Below are positions 13,330 to 35,700 of a DNA stretch of 64,000 nt, one piece after another. The translations under genes were made by a program, and so were the position numbers. The notes below the pieces were generated by a model that ran no database searches, had not been told where the DNA came from, and saw only the letters and a program-made list of their open reading frames with translations. Origin of the DNA: Strix aluco (Eukaryota; Chordata; Aves; Strigiformes; Strigidae). Location of the stretch: the NCBI RefSeq assembly GCF_031877795.1, contig NC_133931.1:134206621-134270620 (forward strand), given 5' to 3'. Every line of letters starts with the position of its first letter. Positions within the stretch are counted from its first letter, which is position 1.

Positions 13330-13660
13330 CCTATGCATGGCGGAAGGCAGCCACAGTTGCTGCCTGATGCCGCTCCTCTAAGGTAAAGACAAATTGTTCT
13401 GCACATGACTTGTAAAAACCTCGTTCTGAAAGAAGCTATTCAAAAGCATTAAAGTATAATCACTAGGTCATTCGCCCAATCGATCAGAAGATTTATTGTT
13501 CTTTGCTTAGATCTGCGGATTGTCGTCCGTTTTGTTTTTTCATCAATATTCAGCTATATGCTTTTTTCAAAAGGAAGGTGAGAATATGTAAACAGGAGAA
13601 GTAGAGGCGCTTTTCCCCAGAAGTATTGGAAGCATGCATTGCAGCGAGCGAGCCGCAGTT
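13330..13660. other. CpG-bearing non-coding block upstream of TMEM106B
   Basis: About ten CpG dinucleotides persist here (for example near 13340, 13420, 13470, 13480, 13515-13530 and 13645-13665), while the surrounding several kilobases are nearly CpG-free. No long frame is present. It could be a conserved regulatory element or a decayed exon. An AAG|GTAAAG donor-like site is at about 13381-13387. Confidence 0.3.
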
Positions 13661-16600
13661 CTTATACAGCATGGGAATTGTGGAGGAATGGGCAAAAATG
13701 ATGTTCTTACAGAATATAATCATCTCATTCATTTGTCAACTAATGCAGAATTTAAGGTTTGTGCACATGTATTGAACAAAGATAAAGTATACAGTATACA
13801 CTGCAGAAGACCGTGAAGTGTTGCAAGATTGACGGTTAGCAGCAGCTGTGCAATATATCAGAAGCACATCAGTTATAAAAGACTGTTTATGTTTTATTCA
13901 TCCAAAATAACTCAGTGCACAGGCCCTACCATCAGAAAATACATAGCAATGAAAGTATCTGTGACAATTTATATTCAAGTATTAAATGTGTCTAAAAATA
14001 TTTACTATAGAATACCATTAAGATCAGCAATTCTGAAATAGAGAATACTTCACAGGGGGAAAAAAGGATGTTTCAAAACTGAACTTCTTTAAAAATCCAA
14101 ACAGAACAAATTAATACAATGCATTTTTTTAATATATATTTTCAATTCTTTACATTTAGTGCAGCCACTCTTCAAAGCAGCACTAGGACGTAGGATAAAA
14201 CATCAAAAGTGACTGGTATGTTCCTGTTCAAATAATAGGCTGGGTCTTACTGTCCTATGCCTGGAGTAAGGTTGCCTCAGATTACATACACCTAAATTGG
14301 AAATGCCCTGCAGAATTCCCTCTTTTTCTATAATTAATAATTTTTCTTAATTTTTGGCCCGAGTGTGACTTTAGCTACCGTTCAATGATGAGACCTGGCA
14401 CAAGTCATCATTGCAACCACCATATAGTTCAGTATAGTGCATCCTGGGACTAGGATGACTCGCAAAATAACAGGACTGTTGTAATTTTCTTGAATCAAGG
14501 GCAAAATTGCTAAAAATTAGTATTGTTTTCATTTTTATCAGGTTAACTTGTATCTCTTTTCTGAAGTTCCTCAAGAAGAAAACCATGGTATAGGGAATCA
14601 ACATTTTCTTTTGAGTATTCTCATGAACCAGTGATAGAGAGAAATTTAGAAAAGAAATGATGTTTACAACTTGGCAGCATAACTATTCCCTGGGCTACTT
14701 AAGGTGGAGAAGGAGCATAATCCACACAGACAACTGTAATAGTTCTGCAAAGCCTGCTTCTCCTTATATACAAAAACCCCAGTGTAATGATGAATCTAAA
14801 GTAATTACAGGATTTCTTAAGTATCTTCCCTCGCATCAGCAACAGGTAAGTGGAGACAATCCCCCACACTACTACTTTAGATAAGATGGGGATTGTAGTT
14901 TTCACATTCTTTTTGTTTGATTTTGTTGGGGGGTTTGTTGTTGTTGGTTTGTTTGGGTTTTGGGCTTGCAGACAGCTTGGAGATAAAAATGGGTTCTGCA
15001 CCTAGCTCAGCATTCAGACAGCGTGCCATCCATTTTTAGCCTAGTAGGCTATATCAAAACAAGGTTTATGCAATCGCCCCGTCTCTCTGTCTGTGTCCCA
15101 AGTTCTGATAACTTTGAAGGTGTTAGCCAGTTTCAGCAGAGTTTGAGAGATAACGTTTATACAAATTTCATAAAAATAGATAACCAGAGGAGACATTAGG
15201 GATTGCACATTTAAGAGTTAACACCTAACAACCTTCTATCCAGTCAGCAAATTTCTACAGATTTCCACTTCTGAATGTGGCACCCAGCATGTTGCTGCCA
15301 AAATGCTCCACAGGAGAAGATGCTAGGTATATGCGGTCGTAACAGAAAATATTATTATAATTCAGGTAGTCAGCCAACTGAGAGGCAAATCCATAGGAAA
15401 CCAGGCTTCATTACCTTCAACATTCACAGAACCAGTAGCTTATATTTCTGAAGGATGAAATAAATGTGGGCAGTCTGAAGTTTCTTCAGATAACCAATGC
15501 TAGTGGACTGTTATTCATCATAGGGGGAAATTAGAAGTAAATATAATTTCCCATTGGTACTTCTAAGGTCTATGTCTCTCGCAGTGCTCACAGGACCTGG
15601 GAGGCTGCACACTGGCACAATCGGCTGCTAGAGGGATTGCTAACTCCAGCCCTTTCAAGGACCTGACTCACTTATCCCAGCTACCAAACTCAGCTTGAAA
15701 CCAGATTCATCATTTGGATTTCTTTACTGATGTACTATCGGAAGTATAAACTGCACCCGTTTAGTGATCTGTGAGAACTAAGAGCTCGTATTACTTGCAG
15801 CTGTCCCATAACTCAGTCAAAAGGTGATGATCTCAGTTTCTCTCTTCAGGCCATCTGAGTGTTTCCATTTCATATCCCTCCTGCTAGAACTAGTATTGCA
15901 TACCACCCCTCTACCCTACATTTCTGAACTGATTCATTTCTGTGTCTGTGTTTAAGCATGCAGTCCTCATCTAGACATCTATTCAGTTCATGAATCAGCA
16001 ATATTGGATGTTGTGCAGTCTGTACTTCCTTACTGCAAAATACCCTTTCCATAATCACAGGAATCCTGTCTTGATTAGCCCAAAATCAGTGGCCCATTTT
16101 GGTAACACTTTTAAGCACATCATCGCATATTTAAGCACTTCTAATGTGTATGTCTTGTTATCACATATTTTTCATGTTTTTAAACCTACACAGTGGGTGT
16201 GACACTTCACCTTTATATTATTGTTTATTCTCAGTTTTCTTTGCATTACTTTAGTCTATAGCAAATAAATTATATTTAAAGGGAGGTTGAGGATTTATGG
16301 ATGAGCTTGAGGCCACTAATGGGTGAATCAGATCCTTTCAGTGTTTCAGTTGCTCTTTCTAAAGTATCTTTAACATGTACTTTCTAAGTGAAAATAACAC
16401 AAAGCAAACAGATATGCAGAATATGTTCCCTTTTGTCATGCCAGCTTTAAAGAGGAAAATAAAACCAAACCATTCTGTTTGTGTCAAAGCTACAGAGGAA
16501 AGGCTATGGCAAGTAGTGAGAAGTCTTGAACAGGAAACATCTCTATTGATTACAGTAACAGAGAACTATCTATAAAGCCCATGATAATTTCAACTGTTGA

Positions 16601-18171
16601 TTCTATCAGAGCAAGGGAAACTCTCTCTTGGGTAACCTTGTAACATCCTTACCTGCATGGGGCCTTATAGATTAGTTTGGGGGCTGGAAGTAGTGGATAA
16701 AACTGCTGCAATCTAAGATGCAAAATTCTGATTTGATCAAAATCTCCATGTTAATTACAATTTGCTAGCAATGTTTATCTTGAATAAATTTGTATTGAGA
16801 GAATTTGTCAGACTGAATAACTTTGAGTTGCCAGAACCCAGCATGACCTCCAAAAACTTTCCAAAAACCTTTTTACTAGACCTTTTCTGGCATGTCCCCT
16901 GTTGTGTCATGATTCAGGACAATGTGCCTGGCTGCTGCTATTATTTAAAACAATGTAAAAGGCAAAGGCTTGGTGTTCTCACCTTCTGTTTGGAGAGCTG
17001 AAAGCTATTTTTTTCACCATGCTTTGTGCTCCTTGGATCAATATAAAGTTGAGCCAGAACCAAAAGCCAATCGGCAGTGAAACTAATAGCCAGGCCTGAG
17101 CCTACCAAATTCACATCATTTGGCATTTGCTGGTGCTCTAAAGCAAGACACAAACTCCATATAGGTCCTGAGCATGCCAGGAATCTGTTCAAGGTATCTT
17201 ACATACACCATTTTATAGTTAGAAACCCACAAAGTACCATGGTCAATCTTGCTGCACAGAGCACTTTGTATGGCACCTCAGGAGCCTTGAACAGTGATGG
17301 GCCAAAGACTCAGATGAAGGTCTACCAGAGGGACAAGGGACATGCCAGATTTTGCCAATACTGTCAGGAGCTTGACCATGCCTGACTAGAGGAGTCAAGC
17401 CACCAGCAAGCAGCATGCAGGACTCTCCTTTACTTGAACTGGATAATGAAGGCTAGAGACTATTGCTAGCCAGGACCTCTTAAACTCCCAGAAAACACCA
17501 GGAAGTTCCAAGGATAAAGGGAAGAAATGGGCTGGCATTGGTCCACATAAAAGATATATGCAGACTTTTTTTTTCTCTGAGCACATTTTGGGGTGGGGGA
17601 AGGTTATTTTCTGTGCTGATCATTTCCTGGACCTGTAGCCAGGTGCCAGGCACGGGCAGGGCTGTACTGCGGGTGGCCTCACACCTGCACCAGCTCTGGG
17701 TGGCTGCTGGAGGCCTCTGGAGCAGCCCGACACCCTGTCCCAGCCTCGTGATCACCCCAAGCTGTAGTAAGGACCTCGCTTCCTTGTCCTCTCCCTCGAG
17801 CCCTGCCCCTATGCTTGCCCTTGAACTTTGTTACGTGGTGTGAATCACGGGTTTTCCTCTAGCCTGATTCATTCCTGCAGCTGGGACAAGGCTACCAAAC
17901 CGGACAGAGCTCCTCCCCAGTCCTCAGGCTCCTTCATCCTGAGCTGTGTCCCCGCTGTGCAGTCCCTTTGGTGCCCCCACACCCCCACAGAGGAGTGGTC
18001 TCCCGTGTTGCCACAGACGCTGGGTAGTGGTTTACATGGAACCAGGGGCAGGCACATGAAGAGCAACAATCACAAGTTATTCCCTTCCAACGTGCTTCAT
18101 TTTCCTCTGGCAAATAGCTCGGAGAACATCTCACTGCGCATGACCTGAATAAACATCAGCTGTACAAGCAA
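13661..18171. other. Intergenic upstream of the TMEM106B promoter
   Basis: Mostly AT-rich. A T/G-rich low-complexity tract lies at 14905-14965. GC content rises from about 17.6 kb toward the CpG island. Frames at 17077-17385 and 17538-18148 have no recognisable domain. Confidence 0.45.
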
Positions 18172-18199
18172 CAGTGTTATAACACGAGTTATAACACTG
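18172..18199. repeat. Perfect 12-bp inverted repeat, 4-nt spacer
   Basis: The left arm, cagtgttataac at 18172-18183, is the exact reverse complement of the right arm at 18188-18199, with spacer acga. It lies about 200 bp upstream of the CpG island. It could be a dimeric protein-binding site or a chance palindrome. No known factor is assigned. Confidence 0.95.
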
Positions 18200-18389
18200 A
18201 AGTGCCGTGGTAGTGCGTCTCGTTTCCCACACACACCTTTTCTGCTCACCTGCCGTAGCTTTCCTTGCTCGAGCATCTCGTTTCCCCCGGCGCACCGGGT
18301 GCAGAGTTCCTTCTACCGGAGCTATCAAACAGGGAACAGAAAATAACGATGGTGGTTGTGAACGTACCGCGAAGTAAACCCAGCTGCGG

Positions 18390-19480
18390 AAACAAAAACC
18401 CCCGCTTTCCTCCTGCGAGTAACGCAACGCAGAGTTTATGTGAGGAGGGGAGCACACAACTGCCGGCAGAGCAGCGCACGACTGCTGAGGGGGGCTCAGG
18501 GAGGAAACCCGCTCTGCCCTCCGTCCCCTCGCTGCCGAGAGGGGCTGCGCCACCTCCCGATTTCCTTCTCCCTCCCTTCCACCCCTACCCTGGGGCCGGG
18601 GGCGCGGGAGCACCGCGCACCCCTCTACTCGGGCACCGCCTCACGCTCAGGACGGCGGTTTCTGCGCCGCTTCCCCGGCAGCCGCCCGCCGGGGAGACAG
18701 GCGCGGCCCGGCCAGACAGCAGCCGCCGCGCCCAGCGGAACGGCGAGCACCCCCCGCGTCACGGCCCCTGGGGGGAACCGGGCCCAGCCCTCCCCCGCAG
18801 CCGGACCGGCACCGGCAACGGCACCGGGACGGACGCGGCGCCGCCCCCCGCCGCCCCGCGCCTGCGCACGCCCCGGATCCGGGGCTTAACACCGGGGCAG
18901 CTGCGTCGCATCTGGAGTCTCCGGTCTCACCACCCCCAGTACAGCCCCACCCGGCCCGGCCTGGCCCGGCCCGGCGAGCCCGCGCCGCAGGTGGGGAGGG
19001 CCGCTCCAGAGGCGGAGGGGAGCCGGGGGGCGGCGGCGGGCCTGGGGCGGGAGCCGGGCCGAGCGCGGCCTGTGGCTGCGAGGCGCCAGCGGGGCGGGGG
19101 GCTGCGGCGGTGGTTCGTGGGCTTCAGCGAGGCCTGGGCAGGCCGGCGGCGCGGCCTTGCTTACCTCTAGGCGGCCGGGGCGGCGGCCCGCGCCCCTCCG
19201 CGCCGCGACCCCCGCCGGCCGGCCGGGTGCGGGTGCGGGGCCCGCCTGGGGCAGCCCGGCAGCGGCCGAGCTCGCCGGGCCTCGGTCCGCGCTTGCCGGC
19301 TGCAAACTTCGCCATGTTGCGAGAGCAGCTGCCGCTCCGGCTTGACGGGCGAGAAAATCCGTCAGTCTCGGGGAGGTTGTTGACTCTTGCGTTTTTGGCA
19401 GCGCCAGCCTCACCGAGCGGGCGGTGGCCGAGGTGGGTCTCCAAAAGGGTCGTGAAAGGCAGCGGTGATGGTGCCTGCCC
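18390..19480 (+). promoter_or_regulatory. TMEM106B: CpG-island promoter of TMEM106B
   Basis: About 1.1 kb of very high GC with dense CpG, unlike anything else in the window. It lies 2.8 kb upstream of the TMEM106B initiator exon and on the correct side. No TATA box is evident, which fits a housekeeping-type dispersed promoter. An NRF1-like site (ctgcgcacgc, near 18862) and a YY1-type site (complement CAACATGGCGAAG, 19306-19318) are visible. The + strand site AG|GTGGGT at 19433 is a candidate donor for non-coding exon 1. Long open frames through the island (18265-19170 + and 18886-19662 -) are GC-composition artefacts rich in Pro, Arg, Ala and Gly. The transcription start cannot be fixed from sequence. 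Confidence 0.85.
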
Positions 19481-22259
19481 ATGCTGAGGGAGTTTGTGAC
19501 GGCCAAGTCATCACCTTGTCTTACAGCTTCCTCTGTTTTGGAGGAGCTTGCGATGCTTGTGATTAAGCTACAAATGATAGGACAGAAGATGACTGCACAC
19601 AAAAATCTTTTGCCGTTTTGAAAAAGAAGTAGGCTTGTAACCTGAAGCTTGTATGTTTGCATATAAGGGGTAAGAACGCTACTTTAACTCTTTGGAGAAG
19701 TAGAACAATGTAGTTTAACTCTACAAAGTTTCACCGAGTTCATAAACAAACAGTTTTTTCCCCAAGGCTTGCATGTAACTCGGGATCTGGTGGTTCTGAA
19801 TGTCTGGGACATGGTTTGGGTTTTGTCTGTGTGCTATCATGCTGCAGTGTCATAGCAAGCTGAAGCGCAGAGTCTTAAACAGAAGACACTATTACAACAT
19901 TTTTTAGTTTATCAAACTCTTTCTAACAGACTGTGAAATCAAGGAAACTCCCGACAAGTCCAAGGAGACTGGAGTGTATACATCAGTTAAGAGGGAGAGA
20001 CTGAGTCAAAACACAGCTGTTAAGGAAGTAGGGTTTGTGACTTCGACAGTATAGAAGCTGTTGCATATGAAGATTGTATTTTCTCTGCTGTTCAGCATAA
20101 AAGTGCTGGATAAAGGAACAAAGCATTCTTGAGTCTTGCTCAGCTGTAATAAGGTTCAGCGCTTGGTTGGGAGGGGAAGGCATGTTGGAGTAACACGTTT
20201 CACTTGAAGGTGGCAGCTCTGTCTTCTTGTCTGTGAACTAAGACATGTCTATCCTAAGTCTCTGGCAGTAGAACAACACTATTACATTCTAATTATTGAA
20301 GCTGAAGTACAGTTGGCATTGGAGGATACATCTGCATTAATGTTTTAATTCAAATAAAGAGTATTCTCTTGAAATGAGTTTCCAGTCATCTTTGCTCGCT
20401 GCGCTTTGGTTCATGTCGCAGTGTAATCTGGGAGTTGTGGGAACTCTCTTGCTTTTGGAAGAAGCTAAAACTAGAAGGTGCGCTCCAGTTGTGAGTGGGT
20501 GTTTCGGTCTGGACAAGTGCTAGTATGAAATAAACACACAAAACCATGTATAGTGTGGATGCTAGCTCCTCAAAAATTGTTTATTTCTACAGAGTTGCTG
20601 TTCCATATTTATTTGTTAATGTAGACATAGCCTGAGCCTACCATCAGTAGAGCAGGTAAGTTGAATACATTTGCAACACAACAGCACCAGGGATTGATTG
20701 CTAAGCTTTCAGACCTGTAACTGACAGCTATTGCCTAAGCTGCAAGACTCAAGTTTCATAGCTTAAAGGCTGTAGGTCAGCTACAAGGAGAACAGTAAGC
20801 AAAAACCTCACATGGAATAAGAGTCAACATTGTCAACAGCTTTTTCAGAAAAACTTTTTCAATAGCTCAGTAGTTGTACTTATCAATTCAACAATTGCCA
20901 TTATTGAATGGCTCCCAAACTTAGAATGTTTAAAAAGTGCTGTAGCAGTATAAGGATAAATAGTTTTCCTTCTTTAAAGGGTTTAATGTCTTATATGAAT
21001 AAAATAATGCTGCATATTTGTGGGAATGGTAATAGGGACTTGGCATTTGTTGAATTACTTTTCCCCTCCTACATTGAGCTAGCCTTTGTGGCAATATAAT
21101 GAATTAATGTTGTGCTCATGTTACTGTTACTGTATTTGAGATCTTTCTGTTCTGTCTTGAGTGGTTGGTTTAAAATATCGTGACTTGGTTTGCTCTCTTA
21201 ATCTTCCTCTTAGGGCTTCCTTTCTCAGTGAACCAGCATGATAATTGCTAGCAGCTGCTTTAAAAATGCCACTTACAATGGAAAAACTGAAGTTTTGCAT
21301 ACTCTTTTGAAATCATCCTGTTCCCCAAGAGATTGGTGAATGGAGTGGCTGGTGTTTCTGTGTATTAAGTAACTTAAATGTGTTATGTTAGGATAAGCTG
21401 GACAACTGATTGCATTGCTGTATAGTTTTTTTTTTTAACTTTGAGTTTGTTTTCCACCTGTTGCAAATTAGGAAGGTTTCCACTTGTACCACTTCTTTAC
21501 AGTCTTCAGTTTCAAGTGTTCTGTGTTGATTCCAGGTGGTTTCAGTGTAATGGCTGAAAAGCTACAGTAATGAAAAAATTTGCATAGGTAGCAAAAATGC
21601 TTTTGTGATTAATACTTTCTTTTTAACAAGCCTTTATAAAGGCTACGTTTTGCCAGCAGCTATGTTAAAGTAACTCCCATTTTTTTCCTTGACCTTACTG
21701 TGAATCAGTGCCCTTTTGGATTTAAACACCTGGAGATCTGTATTTCTAGCTTGGAAACTGGTACCTGATCCCATGTTCTCAGAACAAGTCCAGCTTAAAA
21801 AGCTTATTAGAATTGGGTCTGTAGGGTGTGTAGAATCCACTGGAAATTACGAACTTGCTTTCTAGAGTCCAGTCTTGAATTTTTTTTTTACAAAGATTAA
21901 TGTGTTGTGCAAAAGATTGTACAATAACAATTCTTTTAAAAGCACTGCTAGGCTGTTGCAACCTTTTGCCAGCAGTTGTACTGTTCTAACTTAAAAGCCT
22001 CTCATTGATCCCCCTTCAGCCTGTGCATATTTGAGGACCTCAACAATGCTCCCAGTTAGTTCAGGTTCTTAGAGCTTGGGGTTGACTCCAGCTTGATGGG
22101 GTCTTAGCGCTTTGCTGGTCTTAAGGGATCTGAATAGAGGTCAACAGGAGTCTTGTCAGAGTAATGACAACAGACTAACAGTTACCTGATGCAGAGGAAT
22201 AAATGCAAGCCACGTTTGAATTGTTCTCCCTGAAAACTTTCTTCTGACTTCTATTTTAG
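19434..22259 (+). other. TMEM106B: TMEM106B 5' UTR intron region
   Basis: This interval separates the CpG island from the first coding exon. It ends at the acceptor CTTCTATTTTAG (AG at 22258-22259). Human TMEM106B begins with non-coding exons, so at least one intron is expected here. A candidate internal exon is listed separately. Confidence 0.6.
20593..20655 (+). other. TMEM106B: Candidate non-coding 5' UTR exon
   Basis: A near-perfect donor, CAG|GTAAGT, lies at 20653-20661. A T-rich acceptor TTATTTCTACAG ends at 20592, giving a 63-nt exon; a second acceptor ending TAATGTAG would give 20625-20655. The exon contains ATGTAG at about 20620, a minimal start-stop uORF if the longer form is used. 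Support is from splice-site quality only. Confidence 0.3.
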
Positions 22260-22261
22260 AC

Positions 22262-31305
<9,044 letters not shown>

Positions 31306-32090
31306 AAGCACCTGTTGGTTAGTGTGGAATGACTGCTGTTGATGCTTGCAGAGATCCTTTGAATAGGACTGGTACTATGTGAAGGGGAGAGTATGTGCAT
31401 GTAAAGCATAGGATCATGGTGACCTGTTCACTTTAGATGCAAGGAGGGAAGAGGTGCAAAATGTATATAGGTGCACTTGTTAAATGTTGTGTTTTCCCCT
31501 TCTGTTTGCTTTTTATTGCTGTAAGCACTTCTGTCAAGTTGTGTGGTGGGAGGGAGAGGGGGAATATCAGATTCTTGAACTGAATTGGGACCTTTCCTTA
31601 CAGTGTGGTACATCAACTTAGAGTAACTGTGTGTATGTCTGTGTTTAGGTGAAATGTGTCACTAATAAGCACTTTAGAGAAATTGATACTTATAAATTTT
31701 AAGTTTATACTTCAGTTCTTGATATTTGGCTATTGAAACTGGCAGTATTACTACTTAAGTAACAAGATTACTTTGAGATATATGGGTGTGAAACTTTTAT
31801 TAGCAAGCCAGTAGCAGTAGTTCTTTATTTTGGGATTCTACTTTTAATTTGCTAGACATGATTAGGGGTGACATGCAGTCTGTGAAAGCCAGGAAAAGTC
31901 TCTTGGATGACACTATTCTTGAATGTGCAACGTCTAGGTTCTGGCATCTTTTCATTCATACTCCCTCCTGCTACCTCTGGGATGTTATAAGGAGAATGTG
32001 TGTTGTTAGATTTAAAGTTGGGCTTAAAAACAAAACAAAAAACAACCCCCAGAATCATTACTGACAAAGGAAAAAATCAAGACTGTATGA

Positions 32091-32096
32091 AATAAA
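32091..32096 (+). terminator. TMEM106B: Candidate proximal polyadenylation signal
   Basis: AATAAA about 790 bp past the stop codon, followed by a T-rich stretch near 32115-32135. Confidence 0.35.
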
Positions 32097-32732
32097 TGGG
32101 TAGGAACTTTGACAGTGTCTCTTTACTTTATTCTTGAGTACAGCTATTAAAATCAAGATTGTGCAGTTGGAACTAGGTGGGAGACTGAGCATGGGTCTGG
32201 GCAGCTTGATGTAAATTTTCATCATTTTTATTGTTTTAATATGCTGTGTATCTAAGCTACTTGTAAGTGTTAATATGTTAGGGTGTGTATATTTAGTGCG
32301 CAGACTCGATAAGCAATGCAGTAGTTACCTGAATCTCCAGAGCACTCACAGTTCACATCAAAGTTGTGTAGGAGAATAAAACAACTCTTGCTCCAAGAGT
32401 AAATGCTGATGTGATCATGCGACTGACCTATAACAAAGCTGTTAAATAGTTTTAGTAGGAGAGTTTGCACAGTGAGAATTTCTGGATTTATCAAATATGC
32501 GATTGTAAATTTCGGGTCCAAATTTGCTTGACTTGTGAAGGCTGACTGTTCTGAGGGTTAGGTACAAAACTGTTTCATTAACTAGATCAGGATTGTTTTA
32601 TTTCTGAATTAAGATGCAACTGTAAGAAGGTACTATTGAGACTGTTACGTTGTAATGAATAATTTTTAAAATAGATGTTATGGTTTTTATGCTGCCCATC
32701 TCCTGGAAATAAGCTATATAAAATGAAATAGC

Positions 32733-32738
32733 AATAAA
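32733..32738 (+). terminator. TMEM106B: Candidate polyadenylation signal
   Basis: AATAAA about 1.43 kb past the stop codon. The next 120 bp contain T-rich patches. Confidence 0.3.
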
Positions 32739-35700
32739 CACTATGGAAGAAGGCTGCTGAATAACTTCTTGCAACTAACAATCTCTTATGCTCCAGTACT
32801 TCAGTGAAGGTACATGTCTATATTACTCTTTTTCTTTTTCGGCCTTTCTTAGGTGGACCTGACTGCATGGGTGGGGGAAAGAATATCGATGATGTAAGAC
32901 TGCTTTAAAAGAAATTTAAGTAACCATACGAAAAAGCCCACCTCTGTTTGAATTGCTATGAGCACTTATTCTGAATGCCTGTGAAAAATTTCAGAACCTG
33001 AACTGTCGGTTTCATATAGTTGTTAAGATGAAGATATCAGCTTTTGGCTTTGGAGAACTTCTGGAACTGGAATAGTCTTTTCTGATGACTTACTGTAGTT
33101 ACATTCTGAAAATTATTTGTGAATCTGGGCACTTAAAACTAAACATTCTTTATTATAGCTTATAATCATAAGGGAAACTAGTTCACAGTTGACTCTAATC
33201 TTCCTAGAGCGTAGATGGCGCTCAGTCCTGTGGCTTATAAAATGCATGCGGAGGCTTGTCTGATAGTCTGAGAAGACCACGATAGTGGAGAGCTGGCTAG
33301 AAGCAGAGAGGTAAACTCTTCGCTGTTATCTGTTGTAGTAAGATTTGTTTATATTGGAGAACAGGGAGAAAATTCTGGTTTAAATCATGTCAGATCTGAA
33401 GTCAAGCAGCAAGTGATACGGGTTTTCTCTTCTAGGCCTAAGTGTTTACACCTAGAGTGTTGGTTTTGTTTGAGATTTTTTGTTTGTTTTAAAGTAGAAA
33501 AAGAAGAAAACAGCTCTAGGCAAATATTTATATCAACTTAAATTTTTCTTCAAAGGATAAAGGTAATTAGAATAACTGGAATGGCACAATGATAAAATTA
33601 TTTGGTGACAGTAGCGAATGCTGCTTGAACAAGCATGGCGGGGGAGATTACACTGTTGCACAGTGAGGCTCAGACTGACCTTTGAAAGTTTGGCAGACAT
33701 GCTGAGCAAAATACATAAATCTGTGGATTTTAAGTTGCATGGAATGCTTGGTATTGGCTAACTTAAAGAATTACAAGTGGAATTATTCTCTCCATGTATG
33801 TGGCAGAAGGGGGAAGATACAACTAATGTCTGTCATCTGGGTTATCTAATGGCTGTAAACTTTAACACCATCAATTTGTAGTAGACTTACTGAAAGACTG
33901 AGAGTTCTCATTTAAAAAAAAAAAAAGGTAGAATAAAGACCCTATTGGTGAATCCTCACCTTAAGTCAGTTACATGAGAATCAAAGGCTTAAGGTTCTGC
34001 AGGTGCTAGTATGTCCTTGCAAAACTGTCAACATATTGCTAACCAAACAAAGCAAGTATTTGAATTTAACTACTAAATTTAATATAACATCTTGTCAGAT
34101 AAGCAGGTAAGCATCTGTTTGGATACTTAACTTAGACTTCATTTCTGTGGCTGAGCTTGGAAACATGCTAAGGGAGGAAGTCAGTATTAACTTGTATGAC
34201 TTTGTAAAACTGTGAGAGTAGATCCAAGTGATAGACCTGTAATTATTTCACATTTATTTATCTAGATTGTAAAATAAAAAAGGCAAGCTTTTCAGTTCAC
34301 TGTAAACCAATAAGTGCAAATTCTTTCCAGAAGGCCAGCTTGAATTGTAAATTTTTTTCTGGTTTGTTTTCCTGGTTGTAAGATGGTTTCTGAATGACTT
34401 CTGAGTGATTCATATTTCAGTTGTAACTTCCCCATAATCTTCAAATACTATCAAATACATATATACTGGCATTGTATTGTTGTTTTTCAAGGGATTTATT
34501 TCTAGTATAATTCTTTTCATTTGAATTCTTTGTAGCAATTCCTGTACCAAAATTTCTTGCACTTCAAAATGGAAGCTCCGTTAGTTATCTCTTAAAACAG
34601 TGGCCCAGGTGTTGCACTGTGATGGCACAATTGGAAAACATAATGTATTCTGCACAGAATAACTGTAAAACTTCAGAATTATAACAAGGTAAACTAATAA
34701 GGCATGTGTAAAAAATGTCGGCTATTTGGCCATTCTGACATGGAGAACAAAACTAATTTAAATGTGATGCCCTAAAAATAAATAAATTAATAAAGCCACC
34801 AAACAAACTCAAAGATCTAACCATCAAATAAGGGAAGCACTCTTACTAAAAGATGTAGTACCTGACACTCTTGAATTCCTGGTGTGGGGAAAAGCCTGTG
34901 GAATCTCATTTGTAATGTGTTTACTCATCTTGATATTTAGGGGATAGTTGCTTAATTCTTAATCTTTTGTGAAGACAAACATAACTATCCTGTGTGGTAT
35001 AGCTTTGAAGTTCTTAGTGTGCTTCTGATGTATGCATGATCATACTAACATTGTGGTGTTTATATTTTGCAGCCTTATGTTGGCAGACTTAAGTACATGC
35101 CTTAGTTGACTTTGCTCCAGATTGTCCTTGAAGTTCTGCAAGTGAATAAATTTTTTCATAGTAATACATTGCAAACATGACTGGGCTTTTTAGTGTGTGG
35201 TGCCAACCAGTTAAGCACTGAGTCTCTAAGGCTTGGATTGAACTGTTAAGGTCTTTAACCATCTGACTGAAGTGTTGTGCCCTCGTGGGAAGGATAGTGC
35301 TCATAGTATGAGAACGATTCCTAGATTCAGAAAATGTTAAAAGTGTTATTTCCTATTCAGCGTTTAAGGCTTCCTTTTTCTGTGATGGTGATGGGGTGGT
35401 TGGTTGTGGTTTTGCTTTTCTTCCCATCCTTCCAAATCTGTAATGGGACATCAGTCTGTTCCCAGAGACAGCATCTTCTGAAATGGGTGACTTGTTTCAG
35501 AATTGGACAGCTATGTGAAGCTTAACATCAGTTGGACTGGACTTCAAGAGTTATGAGATAAGTAAGGCTAGCATCAATACCTCTAAGAACTAAATTTTTT
35601 TACTTGCCTGCTAACAAAATGCCACAACACTAGCAGTGCTTCCAGGCTTACTGTTACTTCTGAAAGTAATGAAGTGCAACCAGTGTATGTCAGTAATGGA

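Noticed and set aside
18265..19170. 301-codon + frame through the GC-rich region
   Set aside because: The translation is a Pro/Arg/Gly/Ala-rich product of CpG-island composition, and comparable frames exist on the other strand. No family resemblance.
18886..19662. 258-codon - frame over the CpG island
   Set aside because: Same compositional artefact; it crosses the promoter and has no recognisable domain.
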